A stretch of DNA of 64,000 nt from DASUPK01 sp963774305 (GTDB lineage Bacteria > Actinomycetota > Thermoleophilia > Solirubrobacterales > 70-9), in the NCBI GenBank assembly GCA_963774305.1, contig CAVZEM010000007.1, forward strand, positions 124,001 to 188,000, written 5' to 3'. Shown piece by piece: positions 1 to 7,181 of the stretch. Numbering within the stretch: the stretch's first letter is position 1; every line of letters begins with the position of its first letter. Position numbers and translations under genes: made by a program. The notes under the pieces are model-generated. The model made no database searches, was not told the DNA's origin, and saw only the letters and a list, made by a program, of their open reading frames with translations.

Positions 1-549
1 GCCGTGCGTCGCCCAGAAGCCGCCGCCCCAGATGAGGAAGGCGTTGATGGTGTAGACGATGCTCGACCAGAGGATCACGAACGGGATCCAGGCCCGGAAG
101 TTGATCCGGCCAAGCACCGATCCGAGCATCAGGATCGGCGTGATCGCCGCGAATACGAACTGGAAGTAGACCAGCGTCGGTTGGCTGAAATTGAACGCCG
201 GCCCGGTGGTGATTCGCGGAATCAGCGCCTGCGACTGCTCCGAGGCAGTTGACAGAACCGAGTGCGGCGTTCCCCACATCGTGCTGAAGAAGCCGGTATC
301 GGCGCCGAAGATGTGCATCGGAGCGCCAAAGGCCATCTTGAACCCGTAGAGAACCCAGACGATCAGCACCAGGGCGAACGCGACGAAGGTCATCATCATC
401 GAGTTCACCGACCAGCGCTTCTGCATCACGCCGCCGTACAGCACGGCCAGGCCGGGCACACTCATGAGCCCGACCAGGGTCGCGGCGGTGAGCTGCCAGG
501 CATTGTCGCCAGGGTTCACAAAATCGGGATAAGGCACCCACGTAGGCAT
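1..549 (-). CDS. amt: Ammonium transporter, N-terminal part (cut by window edge)
   Basis: This is the first 183 residues of an Amt/MEP/Rh-family ammonium channel; the frame is still open at base 1. The translation starts MPTWVPYPDFVNPGDNAWQL and continues into LMSVPGLAVLYGGVMQKR, the typical first membrane helix with the PGLA..YGG signature. Further hydrophobic segments follow (MTFVAFALVLIVWVLYGF; FQFVFAAITPILMLGSV). The ATG at 549 is preceded by AGAAAGGAGA (561-570), a strong ribosome binding site at normal spacing. Family knowledge: Amt conducts ammonia/ammonium across the inner membrane and is often regulated with a PII protein, which would lie outside this window. It is divergent from the small membrane gene at 753. 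Confidence 0.93.
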   Translation of the reverse strand, partial: MPTWVPYPDFVNPGDNAWQLTAATLVGLMSVPGLAVLYGGVMQKRWSVNSMMMTFVAFALVLIVWVLYGFKMAFGAPMHIFGADTGFFSTMWGTPHSVLSTASEQSQALIPRITTGPAFNFSQPTLVYFQFVFAAITPILMLGSVLGRINFRAWIPFVILWSSIVYTINAFLIWGGGFWATHG

Positions 550-752
550 GAGTTCTGCCTTCTCCTTTCTTTGGATATCGAGCAATGGCGATGCCTGCCT
601 GGCCGTCGAGGTGACGTCCGGACCGGTAAAGCCGCGCTGGAGGGTGCCTGAACGGGGGGCCACCTCCTACCTCCAATGGGAGGAAATCCCACATCGCTAT
701 CTCGACACTCGGTCGAAGCCAGGTCCGGGATCCCGCGCCTAGACTGGCTTTC

Positions 753-1076
753 ATGCCGCTCGAGGGCCACTGGTCACGCGTCAACACCCCATTGCGGGAG
801 ACGACCGGACGTGAGCGCCGTCTCGTGCGCGGATTGGCGGCCCTGCTCGGGATCGCCGCCGTAGTCGCCATAGTCGCGCTCGTGGCAAACGGCTCAAACT
901 CCCCCTCCACACCGGCGGGCTGCATCCGGATCGAGGTCGCGAGCACCATGGGAGGCGGCTCGACGCAGCTCTGCGGGCAGACGGCGCGCCACTTCTGCCT
1001 CAGCCCAGCCGCCGACGACGAGCAGAGCTATCTGGCGAAGTGCCGGGACGCCGGCTATCCCGTGCGGTCTCAATAG
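753..1076 (+). CDS. Small single-pass membrane protein, unknown function
   Basis: The product is 107 residues long and I do not recognise the family. A basic, Arg-rich N-terminus (residues 15-26) precedes one hydrophobic helix at about 27-46. The remaining 60 residues would lie outside the cell. They contain four cysteines (57, 74, 82, 97), which could form two disulfides. It sits 9 nt before the winged-helix gene at 1086 and may be cotranscribed with it. The ATG at 753 has only a weak upstream Shine-Dalgarno sequence. The high-GC third-position pattern of the downstream gene is seen here too, which supports a real gene. Confidence 0.6.
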   Translation: MPLEGHWSRVNTPLRETTGRERRLVRGLAALLGIAAVVAIVALVANGSNSPSTPAGCIRIEVASTMGGGSTQLCGQTARHFCLSPAADDEQSYLAKCRDAGYPVRSQ

Positions 1077-1085
1077 CCTGAAGGC

Positions 1086-2141
1086 GTGAGCGCCGAGGAG
1101 CGGATCCTCACCCAGGCCGAGCTGAACAGGGCCCTGCTGGCGCGCCAGCTGCTGCTCGACCGCGCGAAGGGCACGATCCCCAAGGTGCTCGAGCGGATGG
1201 GGACCCTGCAGGCGCAGTATGCGCCGTCGATGTACATCGGGCTCCATTCGCGCATCGCGGGGTTCGAGCGTGCGCAGCTCGACCGGGCGCTGGAGCGGCG
1301 CACGGTCGTGCAGGGCACCCTGATGCGGGCGACCATCCACGTCGTCTCGGCCTCCGACTACTGGCCGATCGCGCTCGGCGTGCGGCGCGCCCGGCGCGAG
1401 TCCTGGCTCGCGACCTCCTACCGGAAGAACTACAGCGCCTCGCAGCTGTCCTCCGCCGCCCGCAGGCTGCGCAAGCGGCTGGGTGACGGCACGCTGGGAC
1501 GCAAGGAGATCCACCAGCTGCTCGGCTCGGACAGCGTGCTCACCAACGGGGTGAACATGTGGCTGGACCTGGTCAGGGTTCCTCCCTCGGGCACCTGGGA
1601 CCACCGGAGGGCCGACCTCTACGCCAACGCGGCGGCATGGCTCGGCCCGCCTCCGTCCGGGCTCGACGAGGCCAAGGGCATCGAGGCGCTGACGCGCCGC
1701 TACCTCGGCAGCTTCGGCCCCGCGACGCCCGACGAAATCGCCAACTGGATGGGATTGCACCCGAAGCGACTCGCCCCTGCCCTCGAGCGCCTGAAGCTCC
1801 GCCGCTTCGAGGCCGAGGACGGTTCCCAGCTCGTCGACCTACCGCGGGCGCCACTGCCCGACCCCGAGACACCCGCGCCGGTTCGATTTCTGCCCAACTG
1901 GGACGCGACCCTGCTCGTCCACGCGCGGCGCACGGGGATCCTGCCGGAGGAGCACCGGACGAAGGTGTTCAGCACCAAGACGCCGCAGTCCATCCCCACC
2001 TTCCTGGTCGACGGCCGGGTTGCCGGCACCTGGAGCCATGAGAAGGGCAGGGTCAGGACCAAGCCGTTTGGCCGCCTCGACGCCGCCGCCAGGCGCGAGC
2101 TGCGCGAGGAGGGCGAGCGCCTGGCAGAGCTGTACGCCTAG
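1086..2141 (+). CDS. Winged-helix DNA-binding domain protein (HTH_42 / AlkZ-YcaQ-like)
   Basis: This 351-residue protein looks like the winged-helix superfamily that includes the AlkZ/YcaQ DNA glycosylases, which unhook interstrand cross-links. Evidence is the opening LTQAELNRALLARQLLLDR, then MGTLQAQYAPSMYIGLHSR, and the later block TPDEIANWMGLHPKRLAPAL. A conserved-looking PNWDATLLVHARRTGILPEE segment follows, with a terminal FLVDGRVAGTW strand pattern. The start is a GTG at 1086. Actinobacteria often carry members annotated only as winged helix DNA-binding domain-containing protein, and glycosylase activity cannot be asserted from sequence here. Its stop overlaps the convergent hydrolase gene by 4 nt. 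Confidence 0.82.
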   Translation: MSAEERILTQAELNRALLARQLLLDRAKGTIPKVLERMGTLQAQYAPSMYIGLHSRIAGFERAQLDRALERRTVVQGTLMRATIHVVSASDYWPIALGVRRARRESWLATSYRKNYSASQLSSAARRLRKRLGDGTLGRKEIHQLLGSDSVLTNGVNMWLDLVRVPPSGTWDHRRADLYANAAAWLGPPPSGLDEAKGIEALTRRYLGSFGPATPDEIANWMGLHPKRLAPALERLKLRRFEAEDGSQLVDLPRAPLPDPETPAPVRFLPNWDATLLVHARRTGILPEEHRTKVFSTKTPQSIPTFLVDGRVAGTWSHEKGRVRTKPFGRLDAAARRELREEGERLAELYA

Positions 2142-2749
2142 AGATCCAGCCCCGCGAGCCAGCTCTCGACCGCGGTCCCGATGGCCTCCGGGTCAGACTT
2201 GAGGCTGTGGTCGCCGCGCACCTTGACCACCTTCCGCCCGGGGCCCTCGGGAGGCACGCCGAAGCGGTCGCTCTCGCCCTGCACGATGAGCACCGGAATC
2301 GTCACCGCCTCGAGCTCGGGCAGCCGGCTCTGTGGCGGTTTGTCGCCTCGGCGGGGCGGCAGGAGGGGGAAGGCGAGGCAGAGCACCGCCGCCGCACCCG
2401 TCTCCGGCACGGTCCGGCAGGCGACCCGGGCACCCAGCGAGCGGCCACCGACGACCAGGGGCAGGTCAGCCAGTTCGTCGGCGCGAAGGTGCTCGATGAC
2501 CGCGATCCAGGCCTCATCGAGACGCTTGGCGGGCGCAGGGGCGCGGCGGCCGGCCACGCGGTACGGCTGCTCGATGAGGGCGACCGAGAACCCCGCGGCC
2601 AGTGCTCCCTCTGCAGCTGCGCCAAGATCGGGGCCGTCGATCCCCGCGCCGGCACCGTGGCCGAGCACCAGAGCTCCCCTGGCCTTGTCAGCCGGATGCA
2701 CGTGCGCTCGCGCGGGACCGGATGGAGTGTCGATCTGCGCGGGCGGCAA
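2138..2749 (-). CDS. Alpha/beta hydrolase of the KANL3/Tex30-like type
   Basis: A compact 203-residue alpha/beta hydrolase. An early GALVLGHGAGAGID block (residues 25-38) supplies the oxyanion region. The nucleophile elbow GGRSLGAR places Ser at about 104, and a likely Asp (VQGESDRFG, D161) and His (GDHSL, H181) complete a catalytic triad. The pattern matches the small dienelactone-hydrolase or Tex30-like group found in many bacteria. The substrate is unknown. No signal peptide is present, so it is probably cytoplasmic. It is convergent with the winged-helix gene (4 nt overlap) and divergent from the SnoaL-like gene at 2803. Confidence 0.82.
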   Translation of the reverse strand: MPPAQIDTPSGPARAHVHPADKARGALVLGHGAGAGIDGPDLGAAAEGALAAGFSVALIEQPYRVAGRRAPAPAKRLDEAWIAVIEHLRADELADLPLVVGGRSLGARVACRTVPETGAAAVLCLAFPLLPPRRGDKPPQSRLPELEAVTIPVLIVQGESDRFGVPPEGPGRKVVKVRGDHSLKSDPEAIGTAVESWLAGLDL

Positions 2750-2802
2750 GGGACTTGGCAGGGCGGTCTTCGAACCAGGAACCAGGTTACGGTGTGCCGG
2801 AA

Positions 2803-3198
2803 ATGTCGGAAGCGAACGTCGAGGCTGTCCGGCGCCAGTACGAGCTGGTCGACCGGACGGGCGAGCTCTTGGCCGAGATCTACGATCCGGGCGCCGAATG
2901 GATGGCGGCCCGCGAGGATCCCGATGCCGATACGCACCGGGGAAGGGACGCGATTCAGGCCTACATCACCAAATGGGTGGGCGCCTTCGAGGATGTCGAG
3001 CTTCGGGCCGCTGAACTCGTCGACGCGGGTGACAAGGTCTTTGCGTGGATCCACTTCTCGGGTCGGGGTGCGGCGTCCGGCGTACCGGTCGAGCTGAAGC
3101 AGGCTCAGGTCTGGAGCTTCAGCGGTGAGCAGGTGGTGCGGGTCGAGGAGTACTTCGACCGCGCAGAGGGCTTAGCCGCAGCCGGCCTGGCGCAGTAG
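2803..3198 (+). CDS. SnoaL-like / NTF2-fold protein
   Basis: The start is the ATG at 2803, giving 131 residues that begin MSEANVEAVRRQYELVDRTG, the usual opening helix of actinobacterial SnoaL-like proteins. It continues with DPGAEWMAAREDPDADTHRG and RGRDAIQAYITKWVGAFEDV, then DAGDKVFAWIHFSGRGAASG and a C-terminal VVRVEEYFDRAEGLAAAGL. This is the NTF2-like alpha+beta cone. The reading frame continues upstream to 2602, but that part reads as antisense of the hydrolase and is not conserved-looking. Members are enzymes or ligand binders; the function here is unknown. Confidence 0.85.
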   Translation: MSEANVEAVRRQYELVDRTGELLAEIYDPGAEWMAAREDPDADTHRGRDAIQAYITKWVGAFEDVELRAAELVDAGDKVFAWIHFSGRGAASGVPVELKQAQVWSFSGEQVVRVEEYFDRAEGLAAAGLAQ

Positions 3199-3222
3199 CT
3201 GCCTCCGATCGGGGGCGGTAGC

Positions 3223-3645
3223 TCACGCCGACGTGTTCAGTGCCACGGCGGCGCGAATGAGTGCGGTCAACGCCTCTTCTTCGACCTTGTCGCCCTCATG
3301 GAAATCGATGGCACGCCTGGTGTTGCCTTCGAGGCTGGAGTTGAATAGACCTGAAGGATCGTTCAAAGCAGCGCCCTTGAAGAACGTCAGCTTGACCACG
3401 TTCTTGTAGGTTTCACCGGTGCAGATGCCCCCGCTGTGGGACCAGACCGGTGTTCCGGGGTTCGTGGGTTTCACCCACTTCCACTCCTCGACGACATCGG
3501 GGTCCGCTTCCCTGATGATTCCTCGCACCTTGCTGAGCGTCTCGCCCCGCCAATCACCCAGCTCCTTGATTCTCGCGTCTATCAGCTGAGAGGGAGAGTC
3601 GCCTCCTTCTCCTCCTTTTCCTTCCTTCGAGCCGCTCTTCGTCAT
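3223..3645 (-). CDS. DUF1801-domain protein
   Basis: The product is 140 residues from the ATG at 3645. After a Lys/Gly/Ser-rich start, the DUF1801 (YdhG-like) core follows: LIDARIKELGDWRGETLSKV, EWKWVKPTNPGTPVWSHSGG, ICTGETYKNVVKLTFFKGA and a terminal RRAIDFHEGDKVEEEAL. Such proteins are small and cytoplasmic, with no settled biochemical role. The start overlaps the stop of the upstream SnoaL-like gene by ATGA (3642-3645), so the two are probably translated from one message. A longer frame reaching 3792 is out of character and would overlap that neighbour heavily, so I rejected it. Confidence 0.82.
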   Translation of the reverse strand: MTKSGSKEGKGGEGGDSPSQLIDARIKELGDWRGETLSKVRGIIREADPDVVEEWKWVKPTNPGTPVWSHSGGICTGETYKNVVKLTFFKGAALNDPSGLFNSSLEGNTRRAIDFHEGDKVEEEALTALIRAAVALNTSA

Positions 3646-3983
3646 GGTTGTTGTCGCTCTGCCACGGAGATCGCCGTTGTGACGTCCGGAAGAAGCTGGG
3701 CGTGGACGACCTTCTTGTCCTCCGGGCGAATTATGTAGAGCACCGCAAATCTTTGATCGATCTCGATTCCGCTGCGGGTGCCCTTTGCCCACATGCGCTG
3801 GTCGATCACCCAGCGTCCGTGACCGAGGTCAAATCCCTCCAGTGGATCTATGCGCAAGCCGTCCCAGGTCTCGCGCAGCGTCTCCCAATAGCGACGAATG
3901 TTGTCGCTCCCATGCATCGGCGCGACGTCAGTGAAGCCGGCAGAGACGTCGAAGACCGCATCCTTCGCATACATGTCGAGCAT
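3642..3983 (-). CDS. SnoaL-like protein with unclear or damaged 5' end
   Basis: From the ATG at 3983 the product is 113 residues: MLDMYAKDAVFDVSAGFTDV, then HGSDNIRRYWETLRETWDGL and a C-terminal EIDQRFAVLYIIRPEDKKVV. This is an NTF2/SnoaL-like fold. The same frame stays open upstream to the stop at about 4076 and reads EFLDQFDEHFDCWNRGQLDL, which looks like the genuine first helix of the family. That stretch contains no ATG, GTG or TTG. Either a rare start codon is used or the true N-terminus has been lost or shifted. The gene overlaps the DUF1801 start by 4 nt. Confidence 0.7.
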   Translation of the reverse strand: MLDMYAKDAVFDVSAGFTDVAPMHGSDNIRRYWETLRETWDGLRIDPLEGFDLGHGRWVIDQRMWAKGTRSGIEIDQRFAVLYIIRPEDKKVVHAQLLPDVTTAISVAERQQP

Positions 3984-4076
3984 GAGGTCGAGCTGGCCGC
4001 GGTTCCAGCAATCAAAGTGCTCGTCGAACTGATCCAGGAATTCGGAAGGAAGGGCCTCGGCGATGATCCGAGCCTA

Positions 4077-4476
4077 ACCGACGTAAGCGATCAAGCAGTG
4101 CGACGCCCCATCCGAGCTTCTCCCAGAACGTCTCCTTTGGAGGTTCCGACCCCTCCATATCGCCAACGTAGCCCCGCCCCCGATCCAGCGCATCGGGAAA
4201 ATTCGCAACTGAGGTTTGTTACCACCGCCTTATCTCGGCCGCCAGGGGGGCGCAACAAGACCGCCGCTTCTCGTCCAAAGCAGCACTTCCGAAATCCCTC
4301 GATCCGCGACCGGGACCTCTGTTTTCACGCGAAGGGAACTGCGGCGCGTGGCCTCGCGGCCACTGCTCCCGATGAATACTGAAGCGCAGTCGCCTTCGCC
4401 GGTCTGGCGAGTCAGGACGATTTGCTCGATGTCCTGATCGGCTAGGCGACAGACGAGCGGGCAGGCATGACGGCCG
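4077..4476. other. 400-base gene-poor stretch with short repeats
   Basis: No convincing gene lies between the SnoaL-like frame and the DMT transporter. The stretch contains two blocks that recur elsewhere in the first 8.5 kb. One is GAGGTTTGTTACCACCGC at 4211-4228, also at 8449-8466. The other is CTTCTCGTCCAAAG at 4267-4280, also at 7999-8012, followed about 57 bases later by TTCACGCGAAGGG, also at 8059-8071. A 48-codon minus-strand frame starting at 4158 has no ribosome binding site and no recognisable domain. Confidence 0.6.
4211..4336. repeat. Short intergenic repeat cluster, copy 1
   Basis: It holds GAGGTTTGTTACCACCGC (4211-4228), CTTCTCGTCCAAAG (4267-4280) and TTCACGCGAAGGG (4324-4336). 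The first block is shared with 8449-8466. The second and third occur with nearly the same spacing at 7999-8071 (57 versus 60 bases start to start). All copies are intergenic. Confidence 0.6.
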
Positions 4477-5403
4477 TTGGAGAAGATGCGTAGCGGAATG
4501 ACCTTCGGACTCGCGCTCGCCCTGGCCTGCGCGCTCGGTACGAGCGTCTCCTTTCTGCTCAAGCAGCGCGGCGCAGTCTCGGCGCCGGCCGTGCGCGTTT
4601 GGCACCCGCTGCGAAGCGCTGTCGAGCTTTTCCGTTCCAAGTGGTTCGCGGTGGGCTGGCTGGTGGCATTGGTGGCCTGGGGGCTCCACGTCGGCGCCCT
4701 CGCGCTCGCACCATTGTCGGTCGTACAGGCCGTCCTCTCGAGCGGGTTGGTCTTCCTCGCGGTGCTCGCCGAGCGGTTCTTCGGCTTTCACCTCGGCCGT
4801 CGGCAGTGGGTCGGCCTGGGGATCACGGCCGTGGGGCTCGCCGTCATTGGGATCACCCAAGGGGCGCAGCCCAGCCATCCTCCGGGATACGCACTGGCCG
4901 CCTTGATCACCGTCGAATGCGGCGTCCTTCTTTTAGCCACCGGGCTTGCCGCGATGGCCGGCCGCCTCCGCGTCCTGCAGGCAAGAGAGGGCCTGCTCCT
5001 CGGCGCAGCTGCCGGCGCCCTGTTCGGCATTTCCGACATCGCCCTCAAGTTCCTCACCCACGCCGTTCAGGGCGGGGTGCTCGAGTTGATCAGCCCGTGG
5101 GCATTGGCGGCGCTGGCCGCCTCGGTGATCGCCTTCTATGCCTCGGCCCGCGGCCTGCAGATCGGCCCGGGCGTCGAAGTCATCGCGCTGACCTCGATAT
5201 CGGCCAACCTCGTCGCGATCGTCGGGGGTGTCCTGGTCTTCCGTGACTCGATCGGGACCGGGGCGGTGGCGATCGCCGGACGGATGATCGCGTTCGGACT
5301 CGTCATCGCAGGCGCGGCTCTGATCCCCGCGCCGCTCAGGGTCGCCGATCCGCACGACGAGCCCGCCGGGGCAGCTGCCACCGCGATCGGCTCAAACGAA
5401 TGA
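4477..5403 (+). CDS. DMT-family multi-pass transporter (EamA/NIPA-like)
   Basis: The product is 308 residues with about nine hydrophobic helices and the two-halves layout of drug/metabolite transporters. Examples are MTFGLALALACALGTSVSFL, WLVALVAWGLHVGALALAPL, VGLGITAVGLAVIGITQGA and LLLGAAAGALFGISDIALKF. The late ALTSISANLVAIVGGVLVF resembles the NIPA/YoaK-like group more than classic EamA. The substrate is unknown. The ATG at 4477 gives seven extra residues before a second ATG at 4498; either could be the start. The C-terminal tail is soluble and Asp/Ala-rich. Neighbouring intergenic spaces carry the short repeats. Confidence 0.82.
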   Translation: MEKMRSGMTFGLALALACALGTSVSFLLKQRGAVSAPAVRVWHPLRSAVELFRSKWFAVGWLVALVAWGLHVGALALAPLSVVQAVLSSGLVFLAVLAERFFGFHLGRRQWVGLGITAVGLAVIGITQGAQPSHPPGYALAALITVECGVLLLATGLAAMAGRLRVLQAREGLLLGAAAGALFGISDIALKFLTHAVQGGVLELISPWALAALAASVIAFYASARGLQIGPGVEVIALTSISANLVAIVGGVLVFRDSIGTGAVAIAGRMIAFGLVIAGAALIPAPLRVADPHDEPAGAAATAIGSNE

Positions 5404-5715
5404 GCTGGGACACGGCCAACAGCCAAAGCGCCGGAGCGCGATTGGGGTGCCCTCGCGTGTGAGCTGCGCTGCCCCTTGCGCGCGAAGCGAGCGCGAGTTC
5501 GAAAGCGCTCCTTTCCATGCAAAGCAACAGTGCCCGGCTTCCACGAGACCGCCCCATTTCCATAGGGCTCGCGCTGTTGACCCTGATGGTGGGACCTCCA
5601 GCCCTCAAGCCCGATATAAGCACCGCCCGCTGAAGATCAGTAGTTCACGCGGATGACGAAAACGCTCCCCGGACTAGCGTCGGCGTGAGCGTGAAGGAGA
5701 GACAAAGGAGCGGCG
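5404..5715. other. Gene-free stretch with repeat copy
   Basis: I see no gene here. The main feature is the 22-base block at 5504-5525 containing CGCTCCTTTCCATGCAAAGC, which is repeated at 8414-8435. The end of the stretch supplies the ribosome binding site AAAGGAG for the remnant frame at 5716. Confidence 0.55.
5480..5530. repeat. Short intergenic repeat, copy 2
   Basis: The identical 22-base block at 5504-5525 matches 8414-8435. Upstream of it both copies have a GCGCGAAG/GCGAAAGG-like run followed by a TTCGAA or TCGAAG block, so the similarity extends about 15 bases beyond the perfect match. Confidence 0.6.
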
Positions 5716-5847
5716 ATGTACGCAAGCGTACGCCGGTACAAGATGGGAGCTGGCTCGCTCGACTCCCTCACGCATCGCGTCGACGAGGAGTTCGCTCCCG
5801 CGCTGAACCGGTGGCGCAGCGGGCGAGCGCGGCTGCGCTCTTCGTGA
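5716..5847 (+). pseudogene. Antibiotic-biosynthesis-monooxygenase-like N-terminal remnant
   Basis: This 43-codon frame starts with a good ribosome binding site (AAAGGAG about 7 nt before the ATG). It reads MYASVRRYKMGAGSLDSLTH then RVDEEFAPAL. That is the start of the roughly 100-residue ABM-like ferredoxin-fold proteins common in actinobacteria. After about residue 30 the similarity ends, the sequence turns Arg-rich and stops. The rest of the domain is missing, so I call it a truncated remnant. It ends 10 nt before the oxidoreductase at 5858. It could still be translated, but not as a complete fold. Confidence 0.6.
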
Positions 5848-5857
5848 GGCTGGGAAG

Positions 5858-6571
5858 ATGCCCGAAGGTCCCATCCTGGTCGTTGGAGCAGCTGGTCGGA
5901 CCGGCCGCCTGATCGTTGGGCGCTTGGTCGAGCGCCGCGTTTCGGTTCGCGCCCTGGTCCGAGATCCGGCCAAGGGCCGCGAGGTCCTTCCGCCGGACGT
6001 GCCGCAATTCGTTGGAGACGTTCGCCGTAGCAAGACGCTGACGGAGCCGATCGCCGGCGCGCGCAGTGTGATCAGCGTTGCCTGCGGCAGCGTGGAGCAC
6101 GGCGTGGAGCACGGAAACAGCGCCGAGATGGTCGACTACTACGGCACCTGCCACCTGATCCAGCAGGCGAGCGCCGCGAACGTCGATCTCATTGTCTTCG
6201 TCTCCACCATCTACGCCACCCGTCCCGACCATTACCAGGATGTGGAGCCGACGAGCCTGGGATGGAAGGCAAGGGCCGAAGAGGTGATCCGACGCTCTCG
6301 GCTTCCGTACTGCATCATCCGTCCCGGCTGGCTCACGGACGGAAGTGGCGGTGAGCCGCTGATCGTGTCGCAGGGCGATACGGCCGAAGGCCGGATCTCA
6401 CGGGCGGACCTCGCCGACGTCTGCACGCAACTGCTCTTTCTCCCAGAGGCACGCGGAAAGACTTTCGAGGTCGTCAGGGCGCCGGCAGGGCGGGCGCCGA
6501 GCCTCGCATCCGCCATCGCAGCCCTGGAACCCGACGCCGATGCGGCTCCGAGCTCGCCCGCCGCCCCATGA
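5858..6571 (+). CDS. NmrA-like NAD(P)H-binding oxidoreductase (atypical SDR)
   Basis: A 237-residue Rossmann-fold protein. Residues 5-17 form the dinucleotide-binding loop ILVVGAAGRTGRL, typical of atypical SDR/NmrA-like proteins. It continues with VRALVRDPAKG, then VGDVRRSKTL, an IVFVSTIYA strand, an active-site-like K in WKARAEEVIR, and YCIIRPGWLTDG. The C-terminal Ala/Pro tail is probably disordered. The substrate is unknown; the family includes NADPH sensors and quinone or flavin reductases. The frame begins 10 nt after the monooxygenase remnant, so an older two-gene redox unit is possible. Confidence 0.82.
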   Translation: MPEGPILVVGAAGRTGRLIVGRLVERRVSVRALVRDPAKGREVLPPDVPQFVGDVRRSKTLTEPIAGARSVISVACGSVEHGVEHGNSAEMVDYYGTCHLIQQASAANVDLIVFVSTIYATRPDHYQDVEPTSLGWKARAEEVIRRSRLPYCIIRPGWLTDGSGGEPLIVSQGDTAEGRISRADLADVCTQLLFLPEARGKTFEVVRAPAGRAPSLASAIAALEPDADAAPSSPAAP

Positions 6572-6621
6572 AGGCTTCGAATGGCCCGGGCCGCAGACCA
6601 ACCAGGCGAAACGCGGGCGCT

Positions 6622-7029
6622 TCACCATGACTTCGCGCTGTGACCCACGCCGCTGATCAGCGGGCCGACAGGGAGCGCCACACGCAACTCAGTCCACGGT
6701 CGAAGGTGCTCCCAGCCCCAATCGTCCATGCCGACCTCCCGTTGTTTTCCGCCCTTCCCGTTTCGAACGAGGATTGAGCCACGGCCTGGCTCGAGATCGG
6801 ATTCCGCCAAGGCGAGGGCCTCGGAGATACGCAGGCCGGCGCGCCAGAGGACGGCGATGAGCCCTCGCATTCGACACCCGAACGGCCCGTCACCCGCTTC
6901 GCGCATCACACCGATTGTCTCCTCGATTCGCAGCGGGTCCGCCGGGTAGCGCCGGCCCTTGTTTGCGGGCCTGCGCCGCATCGGCTGACGGAGTTGAAAA
7001 GCGTCGTGGGAGCCTTGGCCGTTGAGCAT
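6622..7029 (-). pseudogene. Truncated tyrosine recombinase / phage-type integrase
   Basis: The 135-residue frame covers only part of an integrase. It has LRIEETIGVMREAG followed by MRGLIAVLWRAGLRISEALA with the first catalytic Arg, and NGKGGKQREVGMDDW with the beta-hairpin Lys. The frame then ends GPLISGVGHSAKSW without the HxLRH, the second Arg/His or the tyrosine nucleophile. The N-terminal SAM-like domain is also mostly absent. It is therefore very unlikely to recombine DNA. It marks an old mobile-element insertion in this accessory region. The sequence just outside its start contains a diverged copy of the local repeat. Confidence 0.8.
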
Positions 7030-7060
7030 CGCTGCCTCCTAGATTGGGTGCAGAGCGATG

Positions 7061-7130
7061 CTCTTGGTCCAAACCGGCGCTTTTCAGTTGACGACCAGCG
7101 GCCGCCTTGCATCTCCCTTCACACGAAAGC
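7061..7130. repeat. Possible diverged copy of the short intergenic repeat
   Basis: CTCTTGGTCCAAA at 7061-7073 and TTCACACGAAAG at 7118-7129 resemble CTTCTCGTCCAAAG and TTCACGCGAAGGG, with a similar spacing of about 55 bases. The similarity is partial and may be chance. Confidence 0.3.
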
Positions 7131-7181
7131 GGCAAGCGCGCGCCGAAGCTCTTTACCGAGTCTTGCCCAGCGTCACGACGG

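Noticed and set aside
2602..2802. N-terminal extension of the SnoaL-like protein
   Set aside because: Reads as antisense of the hydrolase gene and is unlike the family's N-terminus.
4017..4158. 48-codon minus-strand frame (MEGSEPPKETFWEKLGW...)
   Set aside because: No ribosome binding site, no known domain, and it overlaps the better-supported SnoaL frame.
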